Shown: positions 1-9,994, counted from the first letter of the stretch. The stretch is DNA of 64,000 bases from Pseudoalteromonas sp049257235 (GCF_049257235.1 NZ_JBMMUF010000007.1:62001-126000); one strand, 5' to 3'. Translations and numbers: made by a program. The notes: generated from the sequence alone by a model not told the origin.

Positions 1-20
1 CTATACAAGGAGCTTTTAAC

Positions 21-1388
21 ATGGCAGGAATAGGTTTCGAGCTGCGTCGAATTCTGCAAAAAAATACTCTGCTTTCTTATTTAGAAGCATATGGACTGGC
101 TGCGGTAGTCGGCTCTGGCCCATGGGTATTATCGATCATCGCACTTATGGTCATAGGTATGCTCAGCATTGGCCGCATATTCCCAAGTTCCATGATCATC
201 CAATTTCTGGTCTTGGTCACCTACATGATGGCGGGGTCGCTCATTCTCAGTGGCCTATTCCAACTCATGCTCACACGCTTTATTTCTGATCGCTTGTTCG
301 AAAAAAATGATCACAAAGTAACGCCTAATTTATTGGGTTGCATGCTTGTTGTATCGGTAATGGCTACATTGCTTGGGGTATTAGTACTGAGCCAAACTCA
401 CTTGAACTCAGCCATAAAAATGTCCTTACTGTGCGGCTTTGTGGTGTTGTGTAATCTCTGGCTCATTATCGTCTTTCTCAGTGGCATGAAGCAGTATTAC
501 CGAATCGTCCTTACGCTTTGTGGGGGTTATGCACTGATGGTACTTTGCTCTTGGTTACTGCCGCCATATGGACTATTGGGACTGTTGATCATTTTTGCTG
601 CATGCCAGGCATTGATCACCTTTGTGTTGTTATTCTTTGTACTTCGTAATTACGCGTCCAATGAATTAGTTTCGTTTGAATTTCTCGATCATAAAAAAGC
701 GTTTTACTCCCTTGCCCTGTGTGGCTTGATGTATAACGTCGGGGTATGGGTTGATAAATTTGTTTTTTGGTTTAGTCCGGATGTATCGTTTGCCGTAATC
801 GATATCTTTAGAGCATCATATATCTATGATTTACCTATCTTTATTGCATACCTTGCGATTATCCCTGGAATGGCGGTTTTCATGCTACACATGGAAACTG
901 ACTTTGCAGCCTCAAACGAAAAGTTTTATAAAACCGTGCGTGAAGGCGGCACGTTAGAGTCAGTCTATTTACTAAAAGACCAAATGGTGCTCGATTGTAA
1001 AAACAGTCTTTATCAAATTTTTAAAGTACAAGGGCTCACACTCGCTCTGCTATTGCTGTGGAGTAAGGAAATTCTCCTGTTCTTAAAAATCGATTTAGCC
1101 TATTTGCATCTGCTTTATGTTGACCTGGTGGGCGTCTCTTTACAGGTCATTGTGATGGCGATACTGAACGTGATGTTCTATCTCGATAGGCGTTATGAGG
1201 CCTTAATGTTAGTGAGCATCATGGCGGGAACAAACTTCGCGCTAACAGAGCTGTCAATTATGCTTGGTCCGCAAATGTATGGTTACGGCTTCGCCTTAGC
1301 GATGCTTATTACAACGCTAGCGGGCCTGATTTGGCTAAATCGCCAATTTGCCCGCTTAGAATATGAAACCTTTATGCTGCAGCGTTAA
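21..1388 (+). CDS. pelG: PelG, Pel exopolysaccharide inner-membrane transporter
   Basis: A 455-residue polytopic membrane protein with about 12 hydrophobic segments. The N-terminus (MAGIGFELRRIL) and overall length are those of PelG, the flippase-like (MATE/MOP-type) subunit that moves the cationic Pel polysaccharide across the inner membrane together with PelD, E and F. The ATG follows AAGGAG at 7-12 with 8-nt spacing. PelG is normally the last gene of pelABCDEFG, so the rest of the operon should lie just left of the window. Its stop overlaps by 4 nt the stop of the convergent GH114 gene, so no terminator separates them. Recognition is by family resemblance; I am confident of the family. Confidence 0.9.
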   Translation: MAGIGFELRRILQKNTLLSYLEAYGLAAVVGSGPWVLSIIALMVIGMLSIGRIFPSSMIIQFLVLVTYMMAGSLILSGLFQLMLTRFISDRLFEKNDHKVTPNLLGCMLVVSVMATLLGVLVLSQTHLNSAIKMSLLCGFVVLCNLWLIIVFLSGMKQYYRIVLTLCGGYALMVLCSWLLPPYGLLGLLIIFAACQALITFVLLFFVLRNYASNELVSFEFLDHKKAFYSLALCGLMYNVGVWVDKFVFWFSPDVSFAVIDIFRASYIYDLPIFIAYLAIIPGMAVFMLHMETDFAASNEKFYKTVREGGTLESVYLLKDQMVLDCKNSLYQIFKVQGLTLALLLLWSKEILLFLKIDLAYLHLLYVDLVGVSLQVIVMAILNVMFYLDRRYEALMLVSIMAGTNFALTELSIMLGPQMYGYGFALAMLITTLAGLIWLNRQFARLEYETFMLQR

Positions 1389-2224
1389 TCGTCGCAGCTA
1401 AAACGGTAGGCATCATCAAGCAGCACAGGCAAAACCAAGGTTGAAATACCCAAGGATTTTGTTTGTGCACACACCTCATCTAATTTACCGTCTCCCACAT
1501 CGGCGACGCTTAAGTATTCGACGTGAAACACCGCTTTGTTATTCTCATAAAATGGAGCTAAAAGATGACATTCTGAAAAACGATAGCAGGATTCATTGAT
1601 AGCGAAATCATAATATTGAGCCAACTCATCTGTCAGACCTACGTTATTTTTCATGCCTACGTATAAATCCAGCCCTTTGGCGTATTCGGCAATAAAAATG
1701 CTGTAGTCGATAGTATCCTCAGCGCTCAATCCCAAACCATTGTCATTGATATGTGCATCCATATTATCGGGCTCTACCGCATCGCAGCCTTTTTCTTTGG
1801 CAAGCTGCATACGGGATTTCATAATCTCGCGAACATGTTCACTGCGGGTATTGAGCCAACGCTCTTGGTCAAATACTTCGAGTGCATTACCGAAATCCTC
1901 GTCAATAAATAGCTCGCTATCAGGACGGTAAGGCTCATAGGTGCCCGCAGAAAAATAGCACACAACAAAGCGCCCTTGTGTTTGTAAGTCGCTAATAATT
2001 TCCGGTGAGTTAACAAACAAGTCGATGTCATAAACAAATACATCATACTCATCGTTAACACTGCCTTTGAGTTGCCATTGCCACGTGCTTAGCGGCGGCG
2101 GAAACCCCTGAGGTGGTGCAATAACCACTTCATCGTCAGTTTGTGTTTGTTCATCACTCCCACCACAGCCAATTAAGGTAACAGTCACCATTACAAAAAG
2201 AAGAAAAAACCGAATATCTTTCAT
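1385..2224 (-). CDS. GH114-family (alpha-1,4-polygalactosaminidase-like) lipoprotein
   Basis: 279 residues with a lipoprotein signal (hydrophobic stretch ending LIGC, Cys at about residue 20). The mature part is a GH114/TM1410-type TIM barrel: it opens with WQWQLKG, then has the strand-end motif CYFSAGTYEPYRPD and the acidic motif VEPDNMDAH expected at the active site. GH114 domains hydrolyse partially deacetylated alpha-1,4-GalNAc polymers, and one forms the N-terminal part of PelA. A stand-alone, probably outer-membrane-anchored copy directly convergent with pelG suggests that it acts on Pel, for trimming or dispersal. That role is inferred from family and position. The 4-nt overlap with pelG is tail to tail. 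Confidence 0.8.
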   Translation of the reverse strand: MKDIRFFLLFVMVTVTLIGCGGSDEQTQTDDEVVIAPPQGFPPPLSTWQWQLKGSVNDEYDVFVYDIDLFVNSPEIISDLQTQGRFVVCYFSAGTYEPYRPDSELFIDEDFGNALEVFDQERWLNTRSEHVREIMKSRMQLAKEKGCDAVEPDNMDAHINDNGLGLSAEDTIDYSIFIAEYAKGLDLYVGMKNNVGLTDELAQYYDFAINESCYRFSECHLLAPFYENNKAVFHVEYLSVADVGDGKLDEVCAQTKSLGISTLVLPVLLDDAYRFSCDD

Positions 2225-2365
2225 GTATCTATCTCTACAGCTAATAAGTAAAGACTCATTTTGAGTCTTGTACCCATTATAAAATTATCTGTGCACATTG
2301 ATACCTTTTTTATCGGTATCACATTACGTATGATTGACCCGGTGTAGAGGTTCCAGAGTACAGCG

Positions 2366-3286
2366 ATGCAAATCCAAAAAGTTATTGATGAAATCACCCA
2401 CGACGTCAAATCAAAGCTAGCACATTTCGATGGCAAGGTTGCAAGCTATATCCCTGCTTTGGCAAGCGTGCAGCCAGATCAATTTGCGATGGCTGTACAC
2501 ACTGTTGAGGGCGATACCTTTTATGGAGGCGACAGTGAGAAGTTGTTTACCATTCAATCAGTGTCTAAAGTACTCACGTTAACACTGGCATTGCAACGTT
2601 ATGGCAATGAATTGTGGCAAAGAGTTGGAAAGGAACCTTCAGGCACAGCATTCAACTCCTTAACCCAGTTAGAATTCGAGCATGGAAAACCTCGCAACCC
2701 CTTTATCAATGCCGGCGCCATCGTAACCTGTGATGCACTCTACTCTCGCCTGAGCGCGCCCACTCACCACATGCTGGAAACCGTTCGCTGGCTCAGTGGT
2801 AATCAGCGTATCAATATCAACCAGCTAGTCTCGCGTTCCGAATATCAACACCGTCATCGTAATGCAGCAATGGCACACCTGATGGCCTCATTTAATAATT
2901 TCGAGAATGACGTAGATGAAGTACTTAAGGTGTATTTTGGGTTTTGCTCTATTGAAATGAATTGTGTCGAATTAGCGAAGACTTTCAGTTACTTAGCTAA
3001 TAAAGGCGTTGATGTAGCATCACAACAGCGAATTCTCAGCAGCAAACAAAATTCGCAATTAAACTCTTTGCTATTTACCAGTGGGCTTTACGATGCCGCA
3101 GGCGATTTTGCTTATCGAGTTGGCATGCCTGGTAAATCGGGGGTTGGTGGCGCCATTGTCGCCATTGTTCCAGGTCAGTTTACCGTGGCTGTGTGGTCGC
3201 CGAAACTCAATAGTTACGGCAACTCCAGTGCAGGCTTGTATGCACTGGAGCAATTCGCTAATAAGCTATCACTGCACTTGTTCTAG
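2366..3286 (+). CDS. glsA: Glutaminase A
   Basis: 306 residues, the usual length for bacterial serine-type glutaminase, which hydrolyses L-glutamine to glutamate and ammonia in the cytoplasm. The serine-beta-lactamase-like fold is indicated by the SVSK motif near residue 65 (catalytic Ser and Lys), NPFINAGAI near residue 112 and the C-terminal GKSGVGG loop near residue 250. No other long domain (STAS or ankyrin) is attached. The ATG at 2366 has only a weak upstream purine stretch. The last 18 nt overlap the 3' end of the convergent ATP-grasp gene. Confidence 0.93.
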   Translation: MQIQKVIDEITHDVKSKLAHFDGKVASYIPALASVQPDQFAMAVHTVEGDTFYGGDSEKLFTIQSVSKVLTLTLALQRYGNELWQRVGKEPSGTAFNSLTQLEFEHGKPRNPFINAGAIVTCDALYSRLSAPTHHMLETVRWLSGNQRININQLVSRSEYQHRHRNAAMAHLMASFNNFENDVDEVLKVYFGFCSIEMNCVELAKTFSYLANKGVDVASQQRILSSKQNSQLNSLLFTSGLYDAAGDFAYRVGMPGKSGVGGAIVAIVPGQFTVAVWSPKLNSYGNSSAGLYALEQFANKLSLHLF

Positions 3287-4234
3287 CTCTTGCTGCTTAG
3301 CTTTCTTTTGCTGTGCAGTCGTTTGTTTGTCAAAAATACCCAAGCGAATACGGATAAAGTGAAAAATCTCTTTTGCCACATCAATAGAAGTTGCTTGTTC
3401 GAGACCCTCAAAACCCGGACTGGAATTTGCTTCACAAATTTTGAAGTGCTGTTCATCAAATAGTAAATCTATGCCTGCAACATCCAAGTCCAGTGCATTT
3501 GCTGTTTGTGTTGCCAGCCACTCTATTTCAGGGGTGATCTCATATAAAGAGCCAGTGCCGCCAGCACTGACGTTCGCCTTAAAGTTATCGCCGCCACTAT
3601 TTCGCTCCATACAGGCAACCGCACGACCACCAATGGTCAATACCCGCAAATCACGGCCATGGCTGCTCTTAACGAACTGCTGCAAAATAATATTCGCTTT
3701 AGGGCTTGTCGCCTCTATCAACTGCATTAAGTCATCAAATTCATTGCGAGTTTTGCTTAAAAATACGCCACTTCCTTGTGAGCCTGACAAGGTTTTCACT
3801 ACGACAGGAAAACCAATTTGACTCTCAACTAAGTCGATATTGACAGGAAATTTAACCAGCATAGTAGTGGGTGTCGGCAAGTTCTGTTTTGCGAGGATTT
3901 GCTGTGCATACAGTTTGTCTTTAACTGTTTCGATAGCATGGGCACCATTAACACAATACACACCTAAGCGCTCAAGATGGCGGATAATAGCTAACGCAAA
4001 GTACGTGGTCCCAGCACCCATGCGCGGCATTACAAAGTCAGGGAGAGGCACAGGCTTACCATCGATTAAGATACTCTTGTCATCTTCGCGAGTAACCAAT
4101 AGATCAAATTGATCCGGCTCGAACACCTCTAAATCGATATTCTCCTCTTTGGCTACCGCTACAAGACGTTCCAGCTCATAACGTTCTGGTTTTAGAAGAT
4201 TGGCGCCATCAGTGTATATAATCCAGCCGCGCAT
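3269..4234 (-). CDS. RimK-family ATP-grasp ligase
   Basis: 321 residues with an ATP-grasp core: the PVVVKTLSGSQGSGVFL glycine-rich nucleotide loop near residue 143, an RDLRVLTIGG strand and the Mg-binding ICEANSSPGFEG near residue 270. These are typical of RimK/LysX-like amino-acid ligases that add glutamate or a similar residue to a protein or peptide carboxylate. The N-terminal 100 residues are a pre-ATP-grasp domain with the family motif MPRMGAGTTYFAL. The substrate cannot be read from sequence: ribosomal protein S6, a coenzyme or a peptide are all possible. It converges with glsA. Ammonia and glutamate supply by glsA is only a speculative link. Confidence 0.85.
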   Translation of the reverse strand: MRGWIIYTDGANLLKPERYELERLVAVAKEENIDLEVFEPDQFDLLVTREDDKSILIDGKPVPLPDFVMPRMGAGTTYFALAIIRHLERLGVYCVNGAHAIETVKDKLYAQQILAKQNLPTPTTMLVKFPVNIDLVESQIGFPVVVKTLSGSQGSGVFLSKTRNEFDDLMQLIEATSPKANIILQQFVKSSHGRDLRVLTIGGRAVACMERNSGGDNFKANVSAGGTGSLYEITPEIEWLATQTANALDLDVAGIDLLFDEQHFKICEANSSPGFEGLEQATSIDVAKEIFHFIRIRLGIFDKQTTAQQKKAKQQELEQVQ

Positions 4235-4314
4235 AATGCCCTCCCGTCAGGCAAAAGGCGGCATTATGCTTTTTTGAATTTAGCGCGTACAACAAGAATA
4301 TTTTATCGTGTCGA

Positions 4315-6489
4315 TTAGACTGGCGTGTTGCTATAGGCGTTAAGCTGGCTGAGCAGTTGTATAGCGTCATTTAAAGGTAGAGGCTTGGCATAATAATACC
4401 CCTGAGAGTAATGACATCCATATTGCTTTAACTTGTCTTGCATTAACTCAGATTCAACGCCCTCAGCAATGACCTCCATATCAAGTTCTGACGCAATATT
4501 GATAAGGCTCGCTATCACTACTTGGTGCTTGTGCTGTGACACGATTTGCTGCGTAAATGATTTATCTATTTTTATATAATCAGCTTTTAAATCAATCAGG
4601 TGGCTAAGAGATGAATACCCGGTGCAAAAATCATCGAGCGCAACTTTAACACCATTTTCGCGCAATGCATTGAGCTGACTTTGTACATGATTATGGGTGT
4701 TGATAGAGACTGACTCGGTAACTTCTATGGTTAAGTGTTGTGGTGCAATATGATGCTCTTTGAGCACCTCAAGCACATGAATTGTGGGGTTTAGCATGTG
4801 GTTGAATTCTGACGCTGAGCGGTTAACGCACACACCGACCGACGTATACCCTAACGAATGAATATACGCCAAATCGGCCAGTGCACGTTGTAACACAAAT
4901 TCACCAAGCCTAGAAATCAAACCAAACTCTTCGGCTATAGCAATAAATTCATCAGGAAAAACCGTACCAAGCTGCTCATCGTGCCAGCGTGCTAGTGCCT
5001 CGAGCTTTAAAACACGATTATTGCGGTTATCTATTATGGGTTGATAAGCAATGCTCAATCCCTCTGAGTTGAGGGCGTTACGCAGTTTATCTCGCAACTG
5101 AATTTTGCGCAGATACACTCCTGCCACTTCATCACTAAACACCATCACAGGAGATGATTTGCTGTGCTTCGCGCTAAGCATAGCGTGATTTGCATTGCGC
5201 ACGAACACCATGGCACTGTCTGTATCTTCATCAATATGTGCCACGCCTAAACTAGCACTGAGTTCGATGGTTAATTCGCCCATATAAATAGGTTCACAAA
5301 TCCTTTGCATAAGCACTTTGGCACTGTGTTGCACTGCTTGCGCAGTGCTATTGGCAATTAATACAGTAAACTCATCGCCACCGTAGCGACTGATCATGTC
5401 AGCGCTGCGCAAAACCTGCGTTAGCCGACTACTTACAGCTATGAGCACCTGATCACCCACCTCAGGCCCGTATAAATCATTGATATCTTTAAATCTATCT
5501 AGATTCAGAAACATCAGTGAGCTAACTTGGCCATGTTCACGATAATGGCCGATGTGTTGCTCTACTCGCTCTAGAAAACTGCGACGGTTCTGTAAACCGG
5601 TGAGCGGTTCCTGGTTTGCATAAAAGCGCAATTGACGTTCACTTTCTTTCCACTGCGTAATGTCTCTAAACAAACCGATATAGTGGCTTATTTCACCGTT
5701 TTCATCTCTGTTTACCGTAATAGATAATTCTTCAGGAAAAATTTCCCCATTCTTCCTGCGGTTGTAAATCTCTCCACGCCAATGCCCTTGCTGGTTAAGT
5801 TGCTGCCACATACTTTCATAAAAATCGCTGCCATGCTTACCAGAGGACAACACCGTAGGAGAGCAGCCGAGCAATTCGTGCTGGCGATACCCAGTGCATT
5901 GTTCAAATGCAGGGTTCACACGTAAAATAAGGTTGTTCTTGTCGGATATCATGATCGCTTCTTTGCTTTGTTCAAACACAATATCACTGAGGGTTAGTTC
6001 ACATAGAAGTTGGTTTTTCTTTTCGATATCGATTTCATAGCGAGTTTGAGCTGCAACAACAAAAGCTAAGTCTTGAAACCACTGACGTTTTACATCGGAA
6101 AACTGTTGTTCTTTTTCAAATAATGCCACCAAAATACCAATAGGCTCACCACCCACATCACGCAAGGTTACGCCCAAATACGCATTAACTGACAACTCGC
6201 CAAGCAATGTATCTTCAGGAAACAACGCTGCCACATCACGCCCAAAACAACACACATCAGCACTTTGTAGTGCATCAGCGCAAGGGGAGCACGCTAGTGT
6301 ATATTCAATATTGGTTTGCCTAACGCCACCGCGATGAAATGCGCTCGTTTTAACATGAGTCAAGGATTCGTTCAGTCGCCCAATAAAACAAAATTCAGGC
6401 GCAAGCACCTCGTCAATCATCATCAGCGCAGTATCGTAAGCCTGCGCGACACACGTTGTTTGGTAAAGTGCATTAAATGATTGTGGCAT
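4315..6489 (-). CDS. GAF-PAS-GGDEF-EAL cyclic-di-GMP signalling protein
   Basis: 724 residues without membrane segments. Residues 1-155 form a GAF-like sensor, about 165-290 a PAS/PAC domain (NPAFEQCTGYRQHEL, then HYIGLFRDITQWKE), about 290-455 a GGDEF domain with an intact RYGGDEF near residue 367, and about 465-715 an EAL domain with KLEALARW near residue 495, DDFCTGYSSL and EGVES. Both catalytic motifs look complete, so it could make or break cyclic di-GMP; in many such hybrids one domain dominates or is regulatory. It is cytoplasmic. Its position a few kb from pelG fits control of Pel production, since PelD binds cyclic di-GMP, but that link is inferred. Confidence 0.9.
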   Translation of the reverse strand: MPQSFNALYQTTCVAQAYDTALMMIDEVLAPEFCFIGRLNESLTHVKTSAFHRGGVRQTNIEYTLACSPCADALQSADVCCFGRDVAALFPEDTLLGELSVNAYLGVTLRDVGGEPIGILVALFEKEQQFSDVKRQWFQDLAFVVAAQTRYEIDIEKKNQLLCELTLSDIVFEQSKEAIMISDKNNLILRVNPAFEQCTGYRQHELLGCSPTVLSSGKHGSDFYESMWQQLNQQGHWRGEIYNRRKNGEIFPEELSITVNRDENGEISHYIGLFRDITQWKESERQLRFYANQEPLTGLQNRRSFLERVEQHIGHYREHGQVSSLMFLNLDRFKDINDLYGPEVGDQVLIAVSSRLTQVLRSADMISRYGGDEFTVLIANSTAQAVQHSAKVLMQRICEPIYMGELTIELSASLGVAHIDEDTDSAMVFVRNANHAMLSAKHSKSSPVMVFSDEVAGVYLRKIQLRDKLRNALNSEGLSIAYQPIIDNRNNRVLKLEALARWHDEQLGTVFPDEFIAIAEEFGLISRLGEFVLQRALADLAYIHSLGYTSVGVCVNRSASEFNHMLNPTIHVLEVLKEHHIAPQHLTIEVTESVSINTHNHVQSQLNALRENGVKVALDDFCTGYSSLSHLIDLKADYIKIDKSFTQQIVSQHKHQVVIASLINIASELDMEVIAEGVESELMQDKLKQYGCHYSQGYYYAKPLPLNDAIQLLSQLNAYSNTPV

Positions 6490-6769
6490 GTGAAAAGAAC
6501 ATCAGGTGCTAAGGTGGACATTGCCACCTAGCTTAGCACACCCAGATGAACTCTTGATTACTTTATATAACAATAGCTTGGTTAATACGTTCTATTTGTT
6601 CACGAAAGCACCACATTGCACAAAAACGCAGTTAAATCAGGCGAAGTGCCCCTATGTACCCATAAATTTAAAGAAACATACACTGCATTGATCTTAAAAA
6701 AAGGGCTCCGCGTACATAATTCAAACGTCTTATTAAAAAGCTTATTAGGGTACAGATGGACAGCGGCAT

Positions 6770-7156
6770 ATGAGTGCAACAGAACCATATATAGACTTAT
6801 CAACTCTCTCTAGCACAGAGCTCTTCACACTGTGGCTTTGTTTACATGCTAACTACGACAACGCTCAGGTGAAGCAGCATTTGCATGACGCACTTGCAAG
6901 TGGCGTGAGTAATGCTCGTCGATTATGGCTTAACGACATAGACAGGCAACTGGAACACAAAGGCATGCCAACGGCCCAGCAGCCTAAAGACGCTGGAGAG
7001 TTTGCGGATTTTCTGTTTTGCTTACTCAGCAAGGTGCCAATGATAGAACAGGAGTTTGCCAACGAGATATTTCTCGTACAGCAAATCGACTCACAACAGC
7101 ATCAAAACGGTTCAAATGTGTCTCTTGCACACTGGGTTTCAGACGTCGTGCACTGA
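6770..7156 (+). CDS. Hypothetical 128-residue protein
   Basis: Not recognised. A soluble, mostly helical protein (MSATEPYIDLSTLSSTEL...) with no signal peptide, no membrane segment and no cysteine cluster. Codon use resembles the neighbours, which supports a real gene. The preceding 280 bases hold no other gene; they include a GGTGG/CCACC hairpin near 6513-6529. The gene is followed by a MITE-like palindrome and stands alone on its strand, so context gives no function. Confidence 0.6.
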   Translation: MSATEPYIDLSTLSSTELFTLWLCLHANYDNAQVKQHLHDALASGVSNARRLWLNDIDRQLEHKGMPTAQQPKDAGEFADFLFCLLSKVPMIEQEFANEIFLVQQIDSQQHQNGSNVSLAHWVSDVVH

Positions 7157-7189
7157 TTATGTGCACAAACTGCACCTTTTATAAATGAG

Positions 7190-7459
7190 CTAGGGCGTGT
7201 TGACCTTTGAGGTATGAATTTTGTTCAAATCAAAGGCTTTCAATGCTAGGAATGAGTCATGGTGCATAGTGAACTATGTTCATGGCCCATGACAACGCAG
7301 TGACGGCCTTTGGTTGAACCCTCTGGGTAGCGTCATTGGGGTATTTTGTCTGCGTTATCACCTGACTTACATAGAATGGCTATGCGGCGCAGGCTCTGTG
7401 TTGCCAAAATCCCCCAATGACTGCTGCAAAAACAAACAGCAAAGGTCAACACGCCCTAG
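7190..7459. mobile_element. MITE-like element, 270 bp, perfect 20-bp terminal inverted repeats
   Basis: The ends CTAGGGCGTGTTGACCTTTG (7190-7209) and its exact reverse complement (7440-7459) are perfect 20-bp inverted repeats. A second nested inverted pair lies inside (GTCATTGGGG near 7333-7342 against CCCCAATGAC near 7413-7422), so the whole element can fold into a long imperfect hairpin. It encodes no protein. Each end carries a TA (or CTAG), consistent with a TA target duplication as made by Tc1/mariner (IS630-like) transposases, but the parental family is not established. Confidence 0.75.
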
Positions 7460-7557
7460 GCTATTGATATTAAAAAGAGTCTGTTAAATATAGCGCTTAA
7501 TGTTAATTAGCTGTTAGACTAGGTTTAGAGTCCACTTTGTTTATATATGTGTAGGAA

Positions 7558-9987
7558 ATGAAATCCCTCGTTCTTGTTCTAACGCTGTTATTAGCATTTT
7601 TTAGCCACAAAAGTGACGCGCGCGAGTACAACCGTGCGATGTGTATTCTGCTAAAACAGCAGATGGCTCAGTTTGATCATGCACGCCAGCATCCGAGTTA
7701 TCGCAATGCAAGTAGAGAGTACAACAACAATTGCCTCAACCTAGAACAGAAGACGTCGCAACCCTCGAGCGCAACAAATACCAATACCACCAAAGCCGCG
7801 CCACCTGCACCTAAGACCACGGTTCCAGTAGACAGTGAGCCAACCGCAGAATTAGAACAAACACTAGACGAGCAAACGCCTGTCAGTGAACCACAACTAC
7901 AAGCAACGCCAGAACAAAAAGAAGAAGCGCTAGCAACGTCTACCAGTACACAACAAACTCAGGAAAAGCCAACGGTCAAACCAAAAGCAAGCACCCAGTT
8001 CGATAGAAATGGCTTAGTTATTCCAGCTTATCAACCTGAGGACAACCCGCTCATTGCTTTGATCTTCCCAGCTTTAGTGTGTTTGCTAGTATTGGCCATC
8101 GGGATTGCGCTGTTACTCTCTGTGCGCAGCCGACAAGATGAAGCTCGAGTCGTAAAACCTAAAGTCGCTAAACAAGGAAAAGGTTCGAACAAAGCAGTGC
8201 CAACACCACCAGCGCAGGCCGAAGGTTTACAAAAAGCGTTTAAGAAATTCTCTAAGAAGCGCCCTGCTACGCTCGATCCAGAGCTCTACAGCAAATTCAA
8301 TGCAGTGCCTGTGCAAATAGGTAAAAGTGCACATAACCACACCATTGAGCAGCTCATTGTAAGTCAGTTCGGTATTTTTATACTGTGCCAGCCAGCCATT
8401 TCAGGGGACATCTATGGCAGTGAAAAGGCATCGGAATGGACATCAAAACTCGAGGGTGATGAACGAAAGTTTGCCAACCCAATTGCACAAATTCACCAGC
8501 AAATTGAAGCGCTTAGTGATAAGTTGCAGATCAATGCCGAAGAAATCATCCCGATTGTGGCGTTTGAAAACGAAGCAAAATTCAAGTCATCTTTGCCTCA
8601 TTATGTAATACGTCAAGATGACTTTATAGACTATGTGCTACACAGAAATGAACATACCTACACTCAAGAGCAGGCATCAGAGTATATTGATAAGATTAGA
8701 AATCTGCAGTCGATGGGCAACAACGCCGCATTGGGTCGTTCATCAACCAAGTCGTTAATTGCTGAAGCAAAAGAGCAAGCGACTCAACACTCTAATACCG
8801 CTCAGACCACTGAGCGCCAAATAGATAGTGATGACAACGCTTCTGCGCAAAAACCGTCGAACGTACAGCAGACGCCAGCAATACCAAGTGCTCCTGATGA
8901 GGGTGAACAAAAGGCTGATGAACCAGCAAACATTCACTCACCAGATGGTAGTGCAACAACGCCGCATGAACCTAGTACGGATCAGCCGCTAAGTAACAAA
9001 CCATCGCCACAACTGAAAACCAAAGCGAGGCTTACAAGCGTGCCTAAGCCGACAAATGTGGCAAAAATCAAATCGCTGCAACAAAACAAGGCAGAACAAG
9101 AGAAGCCCAGAGCCCAAATACACCAATTTGTTCGCAAAGACGCCAGTGACAATATTGCTGAATTGCCTCAGAGCCCAAAACTAGCAACCGAAGATAATAC
9201 CGCTGTGCCCAGTGAGCCAAAATCTCACGCACCGGCTTCATCGACATCGACACCGAAAAAGCCCGTTAAAAAACATGACTGGTCAAGTATGTCTGACGAT
9301 GAATTTTTGGCATACCTAGACCAAGCAAACAACGGGTCCTCTGCTAGTAAATCAGAACCAAATCAACCTAAAGAGAACGCGCCATCACCAGAGCAAAAGC
9401 AAAGTGATATGCGCGAAGAACGAGATGATTCGCCAAAAGCAGCAACAGATAACTCTACAGTACAAGCGCATACTCAAGAGCGAGCTCCAAATGAGAAGCT
9501 AGACGACCATCTTCATGATTTTGATCCCAGTAAGCCTATTGTAGGTGACGAGCATGGTATTCACAGTGATGATGACCTCAGTGCCGACGCGTCGGATAAG
9601 CCATCAGCGCAAAGCGAGGCAACAGAGAAATCGACGCCATCAATACCCACACCGAGTTCAACATCCACTCAGAGCAAACCTCACGTCAAAGTACCAACCG
9701 AGACACCGAGTAATCCAGTCAATCCAGAGGAGCTACTCTTAGATGTGGACAATGATGGCGAAGAGTCATTAGACGATGCCTTAGCTGAACTAGAATCAGC
9801 ATTAGCAGAGCAAGATAAACACAAAGTATCCAGTGATGTTGACTCAAACGAGCCTACCGACGAGCAAAAGAAAAAAGACTCGAGTAATCCTTTTGCCAAC
9901 TTATCATTAGATCCAAACTTCAAACCAAAAGAAGAAAAAATAGATATTGGTGCTGGCCCTCTCGATAATGAGAAACCGAAACCTTAA
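7558..9987 (+). CDS. Large Pro/Gln/Ser-rich membrane protein with a NERD domain
   Basis: 809 residues. Residues 1-21 look like a signal peptide or anchor; 40-160 are a low-complexity Thr/Pro/Gln/Glu linker; about 165-188 is a strong membrane helix. Residues about 235-380 match the NERD (nuclease-related) domain: HTIEQLIVSQFGIFIL, then GDIYGSEKASEW and FANPIAQIHQQIEAL, in the order seen in that PD-(D/E)XK-like family. From residue 380 to the end is a very long acidic, disordered Ser/Pro/Gln/Glu/Lys tail. If the first segment is cleaved, the NERD domain and tail would face the cytoplasm. Nuclease activity is not proven, since many NERD proteins are uncharacterised. It is monocistronic, followed by a strong terminator. 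Confidence 0.75.
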   Translation: MKSLVLVLTLLLAFFSHKSDAREYNRAMCILLKQQMAQFDHARQHPSYRNASREYNNNCLNLEQKTSQPSSATNTNTTKAAPPAPKTTVPVDSEPTAELEQTLDEQTPVSEPQLQATPEQKEEALATSTSTQQTQEKPTVKPKASTQFDRNGLVIPAYQPEDNPLIALIFPALVCLLVLAIGIALLLSVRSRQDEARVVKPKVAKQGKGSNKAVPTPPAQAEGLQKAFKKFSKKRPATLDPELYSKFNAVPVQIGKSAHNHTIEQLIVSQFGIFILCQPAISGDIYGSEKASEWTSKLEGDERKFANPIAQIHQQIEALSDKLQINAEEIIPIVAFENEAKFKSSLPHYVIRQDDFIDYVLHRNEHTYTQEQASEYIDKIRNLQSMGNNAALGRSSTKSLIAEAKEQATQHSNTAQTTERQIDSDDNASAQKPSNVQQTPAIPSAPDEGEQKADEPANIHSPDGSATTPHEPSTDQPLSNKPSPQLKTKARLTSVPKPTNVAKIKSLQQNKAEQEKPRAQIHQFVRKDASDNIAELPQSPKLATEDNTAVPSEPKSHAPASSTSTPKKPVKKHDWSSMSDDEFLAYLDQANNGSSASKSEPNQPKENAPSPEQKQSDMREERDDSPKAATDNSTVQAHTQERAPNEKLDDHLHDFDPSKPIVGDEHGIHSDDDLSADASDKPSAQSEATEKSTPSIPTPSSTSTQSKPHVKVPTETPSNPVNPEELLLDVDNDGEESLDDALAELESALAEQDKHKVSSDVDSNEPTDEQKKKDSSNPFANLSLDPNFKPKEEKIDIGAGPLDNEKPKP

Positions 9988-9994
9988 GTAATAG

